Positions 15,319 through 25,300 of a stretch of DNA of 64,000 bases are shown in pieces (positions within the stretch are counted from its first letter, which is position 1; every line of letters starts with the position of its first letter). The stretch is taken from the NCBI RefSeq assembly GCF_015207705.1, contig NZ_JADEWI010000029.1, positions 1 through 64,000 on the forward strand, written 5' to 3'. This stretch comes from Nostoc sp. LEGE 06077 (GTDB lineage Bacteria > Cyanobacteriota > Cyanobacteriia > Cyanobacteriales > Nostocaceae). A program made the translations under genes and the position numbers. The notes beneath the pieces are model-generated. The model saw only the letters and a program-made list of their open reading frames with translations, was not told where the DNA came from and ran no database searches.

Positions 15319-16323
15319 ATGGGTACAGTTTACATCGCCCAGGAAGATGCTTTCATTGGGAAAATTGACGAACGTCTCAGCGTCAAATTCGATAAAAAGA
15401 TAATTTTAGATGTCCCACTCATCAAAATAGATGGTGTAGTAGTTTTAGGACGCGCCACAGTTTCCCCCGCCGTCATTTCCGAACTTTTAGAACGTAGTAT
15501 TCCTCTCACATTCCTCACAGAAAATGGGCGTTATTTAGGACGCATAGAACCAGAAGTAACTAAAAATATATTTGTTCGCAAAGCTCAATGGCTAGCTGCT
15601 GGAGAATCACCCCAAGCAATTCATGTTGTGCAAGGATTTGTCCGTGGTAAATTGAAAAATTATCGCCAAATTCTTACCCGTCGTCAGCGTGAATCTTCAG
15701 ATATAGATTTATCTAAAAAGATAACCCAATTGGAACAAGCGATCGCACCGATTGACACAACTCACAACATCAACTCACTGCGAGGTTTAGAAGGTGCGGG
15801 GAGTGCAGCTTATTTTGGTTGTTTTGATCAACTAATTCGCAACGTAGAATTTCAATTTTCTCACCGCCTGCGCCGTCCGCCAACAGATCCGGTGAATTCC
15901 TTACTCAGTTTTGGTTACTCCTTATTGCGCCATGACGTGCAAGGGGCGATTAATATAGTTGGGTTTGATCCATATTTAGGATATCTGCATTGCGATCGCT
16001 ATGGTAGACCCTCTCTAGCACTAGACTTAATGGAAGAATTTCGCCCTCTAATAGTAGATGCAGTAGTGTTATCTACCTTAAACAAGCAACTGCTAACACC
16101 CGCAGATTTTGTAACCGAACCCTTAAGCGGTGCAGTTTCCCTCACACCAGAAGGACGAAAAACATTCTTGCGCTTATACGCACAGAAAAAACAATCCGAA
16201 TTTAAACATCCAGTCATGGGGCGCAAATGCACTTATCAAGAAGCTTTTGAACTACAAGCGCGGCTATTAGCGAAATACCTCATGGGTGAAACAGAAAAAT
16301 ATCCGCCATTGGTTTTGAAATAG
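15319..16323 (+). CDS. cas1: CRISPR integrase Cas1
   Basis: A 334-aa Cas1 that integrates new spacers with Cas2. The metal-binding active-site residues are visible: Glu158 in GLEGAGSAAYF, His224 in LGYLHCDR and acidic residues in LDLMEEFRP (236/239). The N-terminal beta domain has YIAQEDAFIG and the helical domain has DPVNSLLSFGYSLL. Length is normal. It follows cas4 and precedes cas2 by 35 bp. Confidence 0.97.
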   Translation: MGTVYIAQEDAFIGKIDERLSVKFDKKIILDVPLIKIDGVVVLGRATVSPAVISELLERSIPLTFLTENGRYLGRIEPEVTKNIFVRKAQWLAAGESPQAIHVVQGFVRGKLKNYRQILTRRQRESSDIDLSKKITQLEQAIAPIDTTHNINSLRGLEGAGSAAYFGCFDQLIRNVEFQFSHRLRRPPTDPVNSLLSFGYSLLRHDVQGAINIVGFDPYLGYLHCDRYGRPSLALDLMEEFRPLIVDAVVLSTLNKQLLTPADFVTEPLSGAVSLTPEGRKTFLRLYAQKKQSEFKHPVMGRKCTYQEAFELQARLLAKYLMGETEKYPPLVLK

Positions 16324-16358
16324 TTGAGAGGTTACAGGTGATAGGGGGTAATGATGGA

Positions 16359-16652
16359 ATGAAGGATAAATTGAAAAAGAAAGTTGTTGTATCTTACGAT
16401 GTCCCGGAAGACAAACGCCGCACCAAAATCCATAAAATTTTGAAGTCTTACGGACAGTGGGTGCAGTATAGTGTGTTTGAGTGCCAGCTTACCGAGACTC
16501 AATATGCCAAATTGCGATCGCGCTTGCACAAACTAATTAAACCAGATACCGACAGCATCCGCTTTTACTTTCTCTGCGCTTGCTGTTTTGATAAAATTGA
16601 ACGCATCGGTGGCGAACAACCCCGTGACGAAAGCATTTTCTTTGCTGAATGA
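16359..16652 (+). CDS. cas2: CRISPR adaptation protein Cas2
   Basis: A 97-aa Cas2 with the ferredoxin-like opening VVVSYDVPEDKRRTKIHKIL, then GQWVQYSVFECQL and the C-terminal DSIRFYFLCACC, DKIERIGG. It bridges Cas1 dimers in the integration complex. I chose ATG 16359 rather than the in-frame GTG at 16338: the upstream codons fall in heptamer repeat sequence, and GGGGG lies ~10 nt before ATG. Conserved Asp in SYDVP is present. Confidence 0.94.
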   Translation: MKDKLKKKVVVSYDVPEDKRRTKIHKILKSYGQWVQYSVFECQLTETQYAKLRSRLHKLIKPDTDSIRFYFLCACCFDKIERIGGEQPRDESIFFAE

Positions 16653-16875
16653 GCGGATGGGTAGGTGTAAAAAATCAGGGTTAATGAAAAATGGCTGTAT
16701 TCCTTTCAGCACAAGCTTTCGCCAGAAAATTAAATTAAAATCATTCGCGCATCTTGTACAGCATGGGTTTCAGCTATTCTCCTTAAGTCAACTGACATTT
16801 TCTACTGTTATAATCAACCCATCCGCGAAACCGAACCTCGAAAACCAAATACAGATTAGCTTTCCGGCTCCCGCA
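16653..16875 (+). promoter_or_regulatory. CRISPR leader with extended -10 promoter
   Basis: The 223-bp AT-rich interval between cas2 and the first repeat contains TGTTATAAT (16806-16814), a perfect extended -10 hexamer reading toward the array. No good -35 is seen, in keeping with an extended -10. The expected start site is ~16821, about 55 nt before repeat 1. A 10-bp inverted repeat, GCGGATGGGT (16653-16662) and ACCCATCCGC (16817-16826), spans the leader, with its second arm at the predicted transcript start. Confidence 0.7.
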
Positions 16876-17786
16876 ATTGCAATTTCAAATAATCCCTATC
16901 AGGGATTGAAACGTATCTCAATCCTGATGTTGGCTTTTTCCTGGGAAATTGCAATTTCAAATAATCCCTATCAGGGATTGAAACAAAAAAATCATTGAGT
17001 GGCAAGGATTTAAAATTGATTGCAATTTCAAATAATCCCTATCAGGGATTGAAACAAACCAAAAAGCCCGATTCCCACAGCTTCAATTGAATTGCAATTT
17101 CAAATAATCCCTATCAGGGATTGAAACTAATGCCCAGAAGTTTAAAAAAGTTTTTGACCAAATAGGAATTGCAATTTCAAATAATCCCTATCAGGGATTG
17201 AAACTGGCTAGTTATGCTATCTAAGCTTCGTGTGCCTTATTGCAATTTCAAATAATCCCTATCAGGGATTGAAACTCTCACGACTCACGCCTTATTCAGC
17301 AATTGGAGCCAGCGATCATTGCAATTTCAAATAATCCCTATCAGGGATTGAAACTTCCTATGCATTTAGCTCTTGAGCCTTCACCCATAATTGCAATTTC
17401 AAATAATCCCTATCAGGGATTGAAACAGTTTAACGTCAGAGAATTCTTTAAAGGAAGCTGATTGCAATTTCAAATAATCCCTATCAGGGATTGAAACGAT
17501 AGATTCAGAAACTTCTGGACTGGTCAGCACTGCCATTGCAATTTCAAATAATCCCTATCAGGGATTGAAACATAATCCCTCCACGATTACAGCTGATAGC
17601 TCTTGAATTGCAATTTCAAATAATCCCTATCAGGGATTGAAACTCCCGCTACACCTAAAATAGATTTATCTTTTAAATTGCAATTTCAAATAATCCCTAT
17701 CAGGGATTGAAACACCAGAGATTGAAGAAAGTTATTTCTGTCCCGACTTATTGCAATTTCAAATAATCCATATTACAGATTAGACC
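16876..17786 (+). CRISPR. Type I-D CRISPR array, 13 repeats, 12 spacers
   Basis: Twelve identical 37-bp repeats start at 16876, 16948, 17019, 17091, 17168, 17239, 17318, 17390, 17461, 17535, 17607 and 17677. A thirteenth, degenerate repeat starts at 17750. Each begins ATTGCAATTTCAAAT, contains the stem AATCCCT-ATC-AGGGATT and ends ATTGAAAC, the usual 8-nt handle left by Cas6. Spacers are 33-42 nt (35, 34, 35, 40, 34, 42, 35, 34, 37, 35, 33, 36). The decayed last repeat (CCATATTACAGATTAGAC in place of the normal second half) marks the leader-distal end, so transcription runs on the plus strand from the leader beside cas2. No spacer matches elsewhere in the window by eye. Confidence 0.98.
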
Positions 17787-17868
17787 TCTTGCAAAAGTCT
17801 TTCTTTTCATCTTTTTCTTTGCGTCTTTGCGCCTTTGCGTGAGACAAAAATATTTATGCAATAGGTCT
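17782..17868. mobile_element. Small inverted-repeat element abutting the array end (MITE-like)
   Basis: AGACCTCTTGCA (17782-17793) and TGCAATAGGTCT (17857-17868) are 12-bp imperfect terminal inverted repeats (11/12). They enclose the dispersed CTTTGCGTCTTTGCGCCTTT repeat. The left end overlaps the decayed last CRISPR repeat, suggesting insertion at, or erosion of, the array terminus. The rest of 17869-18048 shows nothing specific apart from the promoter region of the next gene. Confidence 0.5.
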
Positions 17869-18048
17869 ATTGAAAAGGTTGCCAGCAATGAATAATCAGC
17901 AAACCGCGCAATCACTACAGTAAAAAATTCGTTTTCGCTGTCAATACCTTAAGATATTCTAGCGATCGCTCCACTAACTGGCACAAGTTGAGCCAAAATA
18001 TACTTTACCCAAAACAAGATTAAGTATATACCTACACGGCTGACACTT

Positions 18049-21000
18049 ATGTCATCGTCCCCAGAGCGCCCGTTAAAAATTAACCTGACTCTACCATCTT
18101 CCCATCCGCAGCTATTGGAAGGATTGGATTTGTGGCTGCGCTTAGGGTTAATATCTGATGCCCAAGTTAAGCAGCTATGTCGAGAATATCTCACCTGTGT
18201 AGTGGTGTTACAGCCGCAAGGCGCACCAGAACCACAGGTAGCAGTTGCAACTCCGAGACAAGCAGAAAAACCATTAATTGCCTATTCGCCACCACCGCCA
18301 GCCAAGCCTACTCAACCCAACTTCGTCACTCAGATGTTGCAATCTCTGGGGGAAGAGTTGAGTGTGCGCTGGCTGCTATTTTTAGGTGTATTTTTAGTAG
18401 TGCTGTCGTCTGGGGTATTAGCTGCCAGCCAGTGGGAAAGATTTCCCGCAGCGGGACAGTATGGAGTTTTATTTGCCTATACTTTAACTTTTTGGGGTTT
18501 AAGCTTTTGGACTGGTAAACAAGAGAATCTGAGATTAACAACTCAGACATTGTTGATTGTCACCTTATTTCTTGTGCCTGTGAATTTTTGGGCAATGGAC
18601 AGTTTCGGGTTGTGGCACAATCCTCTCAACTGGTTGACAGTAGCGATCGCTGCCCCTACCCTAACTTTCATTACAGTTTTACTCTGCAAAAATCGTACGG
18701 TTTTTCCTAACTCCCGCATCAGCAAATTACCCCTCATCAATATTCTGGCGCTGAGTTATTTACATTGGGGTTGGAAAATCAACGTTTTGCCATTAATTGC
18801 TATATATACAGCAATGATTGGCACAACTCTCCTGACTGTCTATCACATTCGTCGCCAACAACGAATTAACGCCGAAAATCAACACAGTTTATTTGTTACC
18901 GTCATTGTTTATTCGCTGATATTACTGTTATCACGAGCAATTTTTGTCGCAGGCGTAAATGTCACCCAACTGGGTTTAGCTATTGGTGTCTGTGGTTGGT
19001 TGATTACTTGGTTAGTACAGCAGCAGCAGGCAGAAGGCAAGGGGCAGGAGGCAGAGGTATCTAATACTCAGCACCCAACACTCAACACTTTTTGGGAACT
19101 CTTAGGTGGTATTTTACTCTTCCTCGGTTGGGCTGTCGCAGTCGCAGATTATCCGGGACAAGCTTTGGCTGTGAGTGGTTTGGCTTTGTGGTATGTAAAT
19201 CAGCGTTTGCAGAGATACAGCCTCAACTTTGATTTAGCGGTACTTTTTGCTATTGGTTTACAGTCGATTTGGCTGGGTTGGCGATTAATCCCAGTGGGAA
19301 TGCAACAATGGACGATCGCAATTGCAACTAATCTCACGCAAGCGCAAAAAGAACCTTGGGCGTTGCTGAGTGTGGCATTATTCCCTTATTTAATCTTTAT
19401 GGTGTGGTTTTGCGATCGCTTGCGTCACGCCGAGAAACGAGATTTGGCGAATTTTGGCGAAGCACTCGCACTATTATTCGGCACTAGTTTAACTACTATC
19501 GCCACAATTAATCCTACTTTGCGATCGCTAAATCTAGTTTTTTCTACCATCACCCTGGTTATTGTCACCAAACGCCGTTCGCCATCTTCCACGCCTTTAA
19601 TCTACCTGACTCACGCCCTAGGATTACTAGCAATTTTTTCTGTAATTGATTTGCTATTACCAAATCTCCCCTATTACTATTGGGCAGGTATTTTTTTAAC
19701 TCTGATGGTGGCAGAATGGGGATTTAGTCTGGGCAGTGGTGTCTGGCAACGTACTGCATGGTATTTTGGCTTAGGATTATCGATATTCAGCTTTTTTCTC
19801 TTGTGCGTAAATCTCCTCTCATCTTGGAATGGTGTAACTTTTAGCCAAGCACATTGGGGAGTAATGTGGCTAGTTACACCCTTATCTTTAACAATTTTAG
19901 CTAGTCGCACCACAGCACAACGCCGCACTATTAGAAGTTTCTTGAGTCTTCTAGCTGTAGTTATGGTGCAGTTTTTAACTATCCCCCTACCCGAAACAAG
20001 ATTAATCGGTTTAGCTATGGGTGTAGGTGTGATGTATGTCAATACCCGCTATCTGAGAAATCAACCAACAGCCGGATTCACCATTGGTTTAGGACTGAGT
20101 TTTGTGGCGGCGTTGCTGTGGGAAGGTATACCGGGATTACCCCACCTAGCTATTGCTGGTTGGTTAGTAGTTGGTGCGATCGCCACTTTTAGTTTATGGT
20201 TAATGCGGCAACCACTCCAGCAACGCAACCATGAATTAGCAGAGATATATGCAGATGCTAGTGATAAATGGGCGATCGCTTTATGTTTCACAATATTATT
20301 ATCACTGACGATACACTCATTCTTTGTTTATGATGCCGCTGTCACCCCAGGATTATGGTATTTAGTAGCCAGTGCCATTACTTTAGTCGCCATTACCTAT
20401 CGTAGTTGGCGAGAACCCACAGATTGGGCATTTTACGGCATTGGTTGGTGTGTAGAATTATTAGTTGCTGAAGTATTAGCCTTTGGAGAACACTCGACAA
20501 TTAGAGTGGCGATCGCTAATATCGCTTTAGGTTTATTTACTCAACTGTTAGGGGAATGGTGGCGACGACGATATCATCCTGAAAGACTTCCCAGTAGTTT
20601 ACATATTTTACCCTTAGTTTATGGCGCATTTAGTGTTGTACTCCGGTTCAACGCTTTTACCCAGTGGACGGGTTTATTTACCTTGGGTGTAGCGTTAATC
20701 ATTATTGGTGTCGGGAGACGACACCCAGATTTCAAACCTCTGCTGTATTTCGGCATTATTGGTGTATCAATTTCTGCCTATGAACTCTTGTTCTATCAAA
20801 TGTTCCAAGCCACAGGTGGCGGATTTGGCGATGCTTTAATTGCTATGTCCACCTTGGGTGCAAGCATCATGTTAGTCTACAGCCGATTATCCCCTTGGTT
20901 GAGCCAATACTTACGCCTCAGCCGCGCAGAAATCCAAGGCATCGCTCATCTGCACTGGGCGTGGAGTACTGTACTATTAATGACTGCCATTACCCTACCA

Positions 21001-21930
21001 ATTCAAAGTAACCGTCTTGTGGGATTGGGTACAGGGGCATTATTAATTATCTATGCAATTTTCCAAGGACGAGGTACGAGTAATTCGCCCCGTGTTCTGG
21101 GCAGAATCACCGTAGAAGAAATGTGGGTTTACCTGGGCTTATTAGAAGCAGCCGGAATGCGAGTTTATTGGAGAGAAACCGCCGTAGGACAGTGGTTAAC
21201 CGGGCCGTTAGTACCTTGGAATGGGGCGATCGCTTGTTTAACAGCCTACTTCTTATACAGCTTACCCTGGGAAAATTGGGGTTGGTCAAAAAGACCTTGG
21301 CAACTTGCTGCATACATTCTGCCACTAATCATTTTATGGGAAACCAGATTGCCAGTTTACCCAATGACACTGGTCATAGTCGCTGGATTTTACCTCATCT
21401 TAGCTAAGGTGAGTAACAATATCCGGGTGACATATATTAGTATGGCCTTAATTGATTGGGCATTATTTAAATGGTTGCATCAATTAAATCTCACTGATGC
21501 CTTGTGGTATTTCACCGCCAGTGGATTATCACTGTTGTACATTGCCCAAGTTGATCCACAGCTAAAACTACCTGAATATAAAGAATCTCGGCACATTTTA
21601 CGGTTTGTAGGCATAAGTTTAATTTGTGGCTGGGCAGTTTTCTTCCATCAAAATAGAGTTTTGATTCCCGGAATTTTTAGCCTCATCACTATTTTTGCCG
21701 GATTAGCTTTGCGAATTCGGGCTTTTCTCTATGTTGGGACAGCTACTTTTCTAATTACCAGTATTTATCAATTAGTAATTCTTAGCTTAAGTTATCCGTT
21801 TTTGAAATGGGTGATTGGTTTGCTACTGGGTATTTTACTCATTTATATCGCCGCCAACTTTGAAACTCATCGCACCCAAATTAATAGCTTACTTCGCAAC
21901 ACCAGCAACGAATTTCAAGAATGGGAATAA
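18049..21930 (+). CDS. Large polytopic membrane protein (DUF2157-like)
   Basis: A 1293-aa protein. A cytoplasmic N-terminus (LLEGLDLWLRLGLISDAQVKQL resembles the helical start of DUF2157 proteins) and a Pro-rich linker (~85-105) lead into about thirty predicted hydrophobic segments that fill the rest of the chain. There is no recognisable catalytic motif, ATPase or transporter signature. Similar giant multi-spanning proteins occur widely in cyanobacteria without known function. It stands alone: the CRISPR array lies upstream and a repeat-rich gap of 446 bp downstream. The start ATG at 18049 is the first in a frame free of earlier alternatives with protein-like sequence. Confidence 0.75.
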   Translation: MSSSPERPLKINLTLPSSHPQLLEGLDLWLRLGLISDAQVKQLCREYLTCVVVLQPQGAPEPQVAVATPRQAEKPLIAYSPPPPAKPTQPNFVTQMLQSLGEELSVRWLLFLGVFLVVLSSGVLAASQWERFPAAGQYGVLFAYTLTFWGLSFWTGKQENLRLTTQTLLIVTLFLVPVNFWAMDSFGLWHNPLNWLTVAIAAPTLTFITVLLCKNRTVFPNSRISKLPLINILALSYLHWGWKINVLPLIAIYTAMIGTTLLTVYHIRRQQRINAENQHSLFVTVIVYSLILLLSRAIFVAGVNVTQLGLAIGVCGWLITWLVQQQQAEGKGQEAEVSNTQHPTLNTFWELLGGILLFLGWAVAVADYPGQALAVSGLALWYVNQRLQRYSLNFDLAVLFAIGLQSIWLGWRLIPVGMQQWTIAIATNLTQAQKEPWALLSVALFPYLIFMVWFCDRLRHAEKRDLANFGEALALLFGTSLTTIATINPTLRSLNLVFSTITLVIVTKRRSPSSTPLIYLTHALGLLAIFSVIDLLLPNLPYYYWAGIFLTLMVAEWGFSLGSGVWQRTAWYFGLGLSIFSFFLLCVNLLSSWNGVTFSQAHWGVMWLVTPLSLTILASRTTAQRRTIRSFLSLLAVVMVQFLTIPLPETRLIGLAMGVGVMYVNTRYLRNQPTAGFTIGLGLSFVAALLWEGIPGLPHLAIAGWLVVGAIATFSLWLMRQPLQQRNHELAEIYADASDKWAIALCFTILLSLTIHSFFVYDAAVTPGLWYLVASAITLVAITYRSWREPTDWAFYGIGWCVELLVAEVLAFGEHSTIRVAIANIALGLFTQLLGEWWRRRYHPERLPSSLHILPLVYGAFSVVLRFNAFTQWTGLFTLGVALIIIGVGRRHPDFKPLLYFGIIGVSISAYELLFYQMFQATGGGFGDALIAMSTLGASIMLVYSRLSPWLSQYLRLSRAEIQGIAHLHWAWSTVLLMTAITLPIQSNRLVGLGTGALLIIYAIFQGRGTSNSPRVLGRITVEEMWVYLGLLEAAGMRVYWRETAVGQWLTGPLVPWNGAIACLTAYFLYSLPWENWGWSKRPWQLAAYILPLIILWETRLPVYPMTLVIVAGFYLILAKVSNNIRVTYISMALIDWALFKWLHQLNLTDALWYFTASGLSLLYIAQVDPQLKLPEYKESRHILRFVGISLICGWAVFFHQNRVLIPGIFSLITIFAGLALRIRAFLYVGTATFLITSIYQLVILSLSYPFLKWVIGLLLGILLIYIAANFETHRTQINSLLRNTSNEFQEWE

Positions 21931-22046
21931 TCCCAATTCGCAATTATGAAAGCCTAGTAGCGTGCGTTAAGCAACACCCGTAACCACAGAAATATCTTGT
22001 GATGCGTTACGCTGACGCTAACATATCCTACGAGCTACTCTTTACT
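21931..22046. repeat. Repeat-rich intergenic start
   Basis: TGATGCGTTACGCTGACGCTAAC (22000-22022) and nearby GTGCGTTAAGC belong to the GCGTTACGC-type dispersed palindromic repeats of Nostocales. No gene is seen. Confidence 0.5.
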
Positions 22047-22288
22047 CCCCTCTCCGCGTCGGCTACGGTGTACACACAAATGTTCGTTGAGTGCATCTGT
22101 CCCGCCTCGGAATGAATTCCGAGTCTCATAGCGCAAGTCATCTTCAGATGACTCAACTAAAAATATCTTCCAGTCCACGTTTTGTGGACTTTGGCTATGA
22201 GCCTGGAACTTTAGTTCTAGGCGGGATACGGTTTCAGACTGCAAATTTTCGACTTGTGTGTACACGGTAGCTCCGCGTCGGAGAGGGG
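22047..22288. repeat. Large nested inverted repeat around structured element copy 1
   Basis: CCCCTCTCCG (22047-22056) pairs with CGGAGAGGGG (22279-22288), and GTGTACACACAA (22068-22079) with TTGTGTGTACAC (22254-22265). These arms enclose the 125-bp element at 22101-22225. The minus-strand ORF through here (SPPTPLRRG) is a repeat artefact. Confidence 0.75.
22101..22225 (+). repeat. 125-bp multi-hairpin element, copy 1
   Basis: The closing stem CCCGC/GCGGG surrounds four hairpins: CTCGGAATGAATTCCGAG, AGTCATCTTCAGATGACT, AGTCCACG-TTTT-GTGGACT, and CCTGGAACTTTAGTTCTAGG. The second and third are enclosed by an 8-bp stem CTCATAGC/GCTATGAG. It is 91% identical (11 differences) to 26413-26537, in the same orientation and of equal length. 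Confidence 0.85.
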
Positions 22289-22376
22289 TTGGGGGAGAGG
22301 TCAAACAAACCGTATCGGGAAAATACAAATCTTTTGTGTAGCATAAGACTATGCGCCAATAGCATCAGCCTACACC

Positions 22377-25300
22377 ATGCCAATTATTACAATTCGGGAA
22401 GAATCGCCAACAGATGGTGGATTTAATGCCATTCTCAGCTTTGATGGTCGAGGCGAATATATAGTAAAAATTACTGACCCCTTTACACCCAAGGTAGAAA
22501 AACAACTAGAGTGGTATTTTGAAGACTGGTTGATGTTTCCCATAGTGGATACTGTCAAAGCAGAAGCAGCCGCCGCTAGTATTAAAACTTATGGCGAAGA
22601 ATTATTTAACCAAGTTTTTCGGGTTGATTTTAATGCTTATGGTGTATATCAACGCCTGCGGAGTAATTTAAGTCAATTACACATTGAAATTGTTGGAAAA
22701 ACACCAGAATTTCAAGCACTGCATTGGGAAGCGTTGCGTGATCCAGATTTACCCCGTCCATTAGCGGTAGATTGTGTGATGGTGCGGAAGAGTAACAAAC
22801 CAGCACCTATCTATGCAGATGTGCAAACTTCCCCCACAATCAATTTATTAGTAGTGGTGGCGCGTCCAGATGAAGAAATGGACGTAGGTTATCGGACAAT
22901 TTCTCGCCCCTTGCTGGAGTTGATTGAAAATAGCCACTTGCGGGTGAATGTCGAATTGCTGCGTCCCGGAACTTACCAAGCTTTATCTCAGCATTTGGAA
23001 GCGAAAGGTGGGGGATATTACCATGTCATCCATTTAGATTGTCATGGGGCGCTGATGACTTATGAGGAAATACAACAACCCAGCAAACCCGGACGTTATT
23101 TATATCAAGGGCGGTACGGGCGGAATGATTGGCAGAAATTTGATGGATTGAGGGCGTTTTTAGCCTTTGAGGGCGAGACTCAGGGAAAAGTTGATTTAGT
23201 CGAGGCGCAGGAGTTAGCTGATTTGCTGACAGGGAAGGGGATTCCAGTTTGTATTCTCAATGCTTGTCAGTCAGGAAAGCAGGTGAAGAACCCCACCCCC
23301 GACGAAGACTTGCGGGAAACCAGCTTGGGAAGTCGGTTAATGACGGCAGGAATGCAGATGGTGGTGGCGATGGGCTATTCTGTCACCGTGTCGGCGGCTA
23401 AGTTGATGATGGAACAACTTTATAAGCATTTATTTGATAATAAACCTATCTCTGAAGCGATTCGTTTAAGTAGGCGGGAATTGTTCAATAATAAATCACG
23501 CAAAGCTTATTTTAATAAGTCCATTGATTTAGAAGATTGGTTGCTACCTGTGGTGTATTGCAATCAGACAGTGAATTTTAATTTACGCCCGTTTACACCA
23601 GAGGAAGAAGAAAAATATTGGGAAACTTTTGGTAGTCAATATCGCTTCCCATTGCCAGAATATGGTTTTGTCGGGCGGGATTTAGAGATTCTCAAAGTTG
23701 AGAAAGCTGTACTCAGGCAGAATATTTTATTGTTGCAGGGAATGGGGGGAACTGGTAAAACTACCCTATTAAATTATCTGCGGGAATGGTGGCAACGCAC
23801 CAATTTTGTGAAGAATGTCTTTTATTTTGGCTATGACGAAAAAGCTTGGACAATCACACAAATTTTGTTTGAAATTGGTAAGCAAGTATATGGCAGATTT
23901 GAACAAGCTAATTTTCAAGCAATGAGTCAGGCGGCGCAGGTACAAAAATTAGTTGCAAAACTGCGCGCTGAAGCTTACGCTTTGATTTTAGATAACTTAG
24001 AATCAGTGACAGGGCAGCAATTAGCAATTCAAAATACTTTACCTGAGACGGAACGCAATCAAATCCGCGATTTTTTAGGGCGGTTGCAAGGTGGAAATAC
24101 CAAAGTTATTTTAGGTTCCCGTAGTCGGGAAGATTGGTTACAAGCTACCACATTTAAACACAATATTTATGAATTGCGCGGCTTAGATAAAGAAGCCAGG
24201 ACGGAATTAGCAGAGAAAATTTTAGAAAGAAATTTACCTCAAAACAAGATTACTGATATTCGCCAAGATGGGGATTTTCAGAAATTGATGAATTTGTTAG
24301 CAGGATATCCCTTAGCGATGCAAGTTGTGTTAGCAAATTTGCAAAAGCAATCACCACAGGAGATTTTGCAGGGTTTACAAGCTGGGGATGTGGATTTAGA
24401 TACGGGGAGTGAAGATAAGACCAAAAGTATTTTGCAATGTATAGAATATTCTCACAGTAATTTATCACCAGAGGCGCAAAAATTGCTTTTGTGTTTGGCT
24501 GAGTTTAGTAAGTTTATTTGCACTCCTGGTATTCCCCCTTATATTGAGCAATTACAAAGTTTTGAGGCATTAAAAGATTATCCTTTTGATAAATTTAGTG
24601 ATGCAATTCAAGAGGCGGTTAACTGGGGTTTGCTTTCACCAATGGATGAAAGTTTAGGTTTGAATATTCAACCTGTTTTCCCCTATTTTTTGAAGACTAA
24701 GTTAGATACTCTCGATGAAGCAACTCGTATAGCTTTGCGTGAGGGATTTAAAAACCATTATCAAGATTTAGCGCGTTCTTATTACAAGTGGATAGATTCT
24801 AAAGATTCTCAAGAACGGCAATTCGGTATATTTTTCTGTAGACTGGAATATGAGAATCTCTACAATGCGTTGCAGATTTGTTTAGAGAAGCAAGAAAACA
24901 TTAGCATATATTTTTGTTTAGATAAGTATTTTAAGTTAATTAGTGATAACCAAAGTAACCTAAAGTTGGCAGAAACAGTTTGTCAATGTTTAGAGAATTA
25001 TCCCTCGGCATTTATCAAAGGTGAATTAGGTTATCAAATAGCATTGGCAATTGCAAGACTCGGTAATTGTCAACGTGATGCCAAGCAATACCAGCAAGCT
25101 AGAAAGTCTTATGGAAAGACTTTGAAACTTTATAATGCCTTAGAACGTGTAGAAGAAAGACAAAAACAACTTTGGCAGGCTGTTTCTTACCATCAGTTAG
25201 GAATGGTTGCCCAAGACTTGCGTGAATTTGAACAGGCAAGGCTTAATTATCAACAGGCTTTGGATATTTTTATTGAGTATGGCGAGCGTTATGGTTGTGC

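Noticed and set aside
16588-16998. 136-codon plus-strand ORF across leader and first CRISPR repeats
   Set aside because: Repeats translate to the same peptide; it overlaps cas2 out of frame and is an array artefact.
17572-17580. Spacer 10 starting ATAATCCCT like the repeat interior
   Set aside because: Only 9 bases match and the rest of the spacer is unique; most likely chance.
22035-22328. 97-codon minus-strand ORF (SPPTPLRRG)
   Set aside because: It lies wholly in the nested inverted repeats; a common spurious call in Nostocales.
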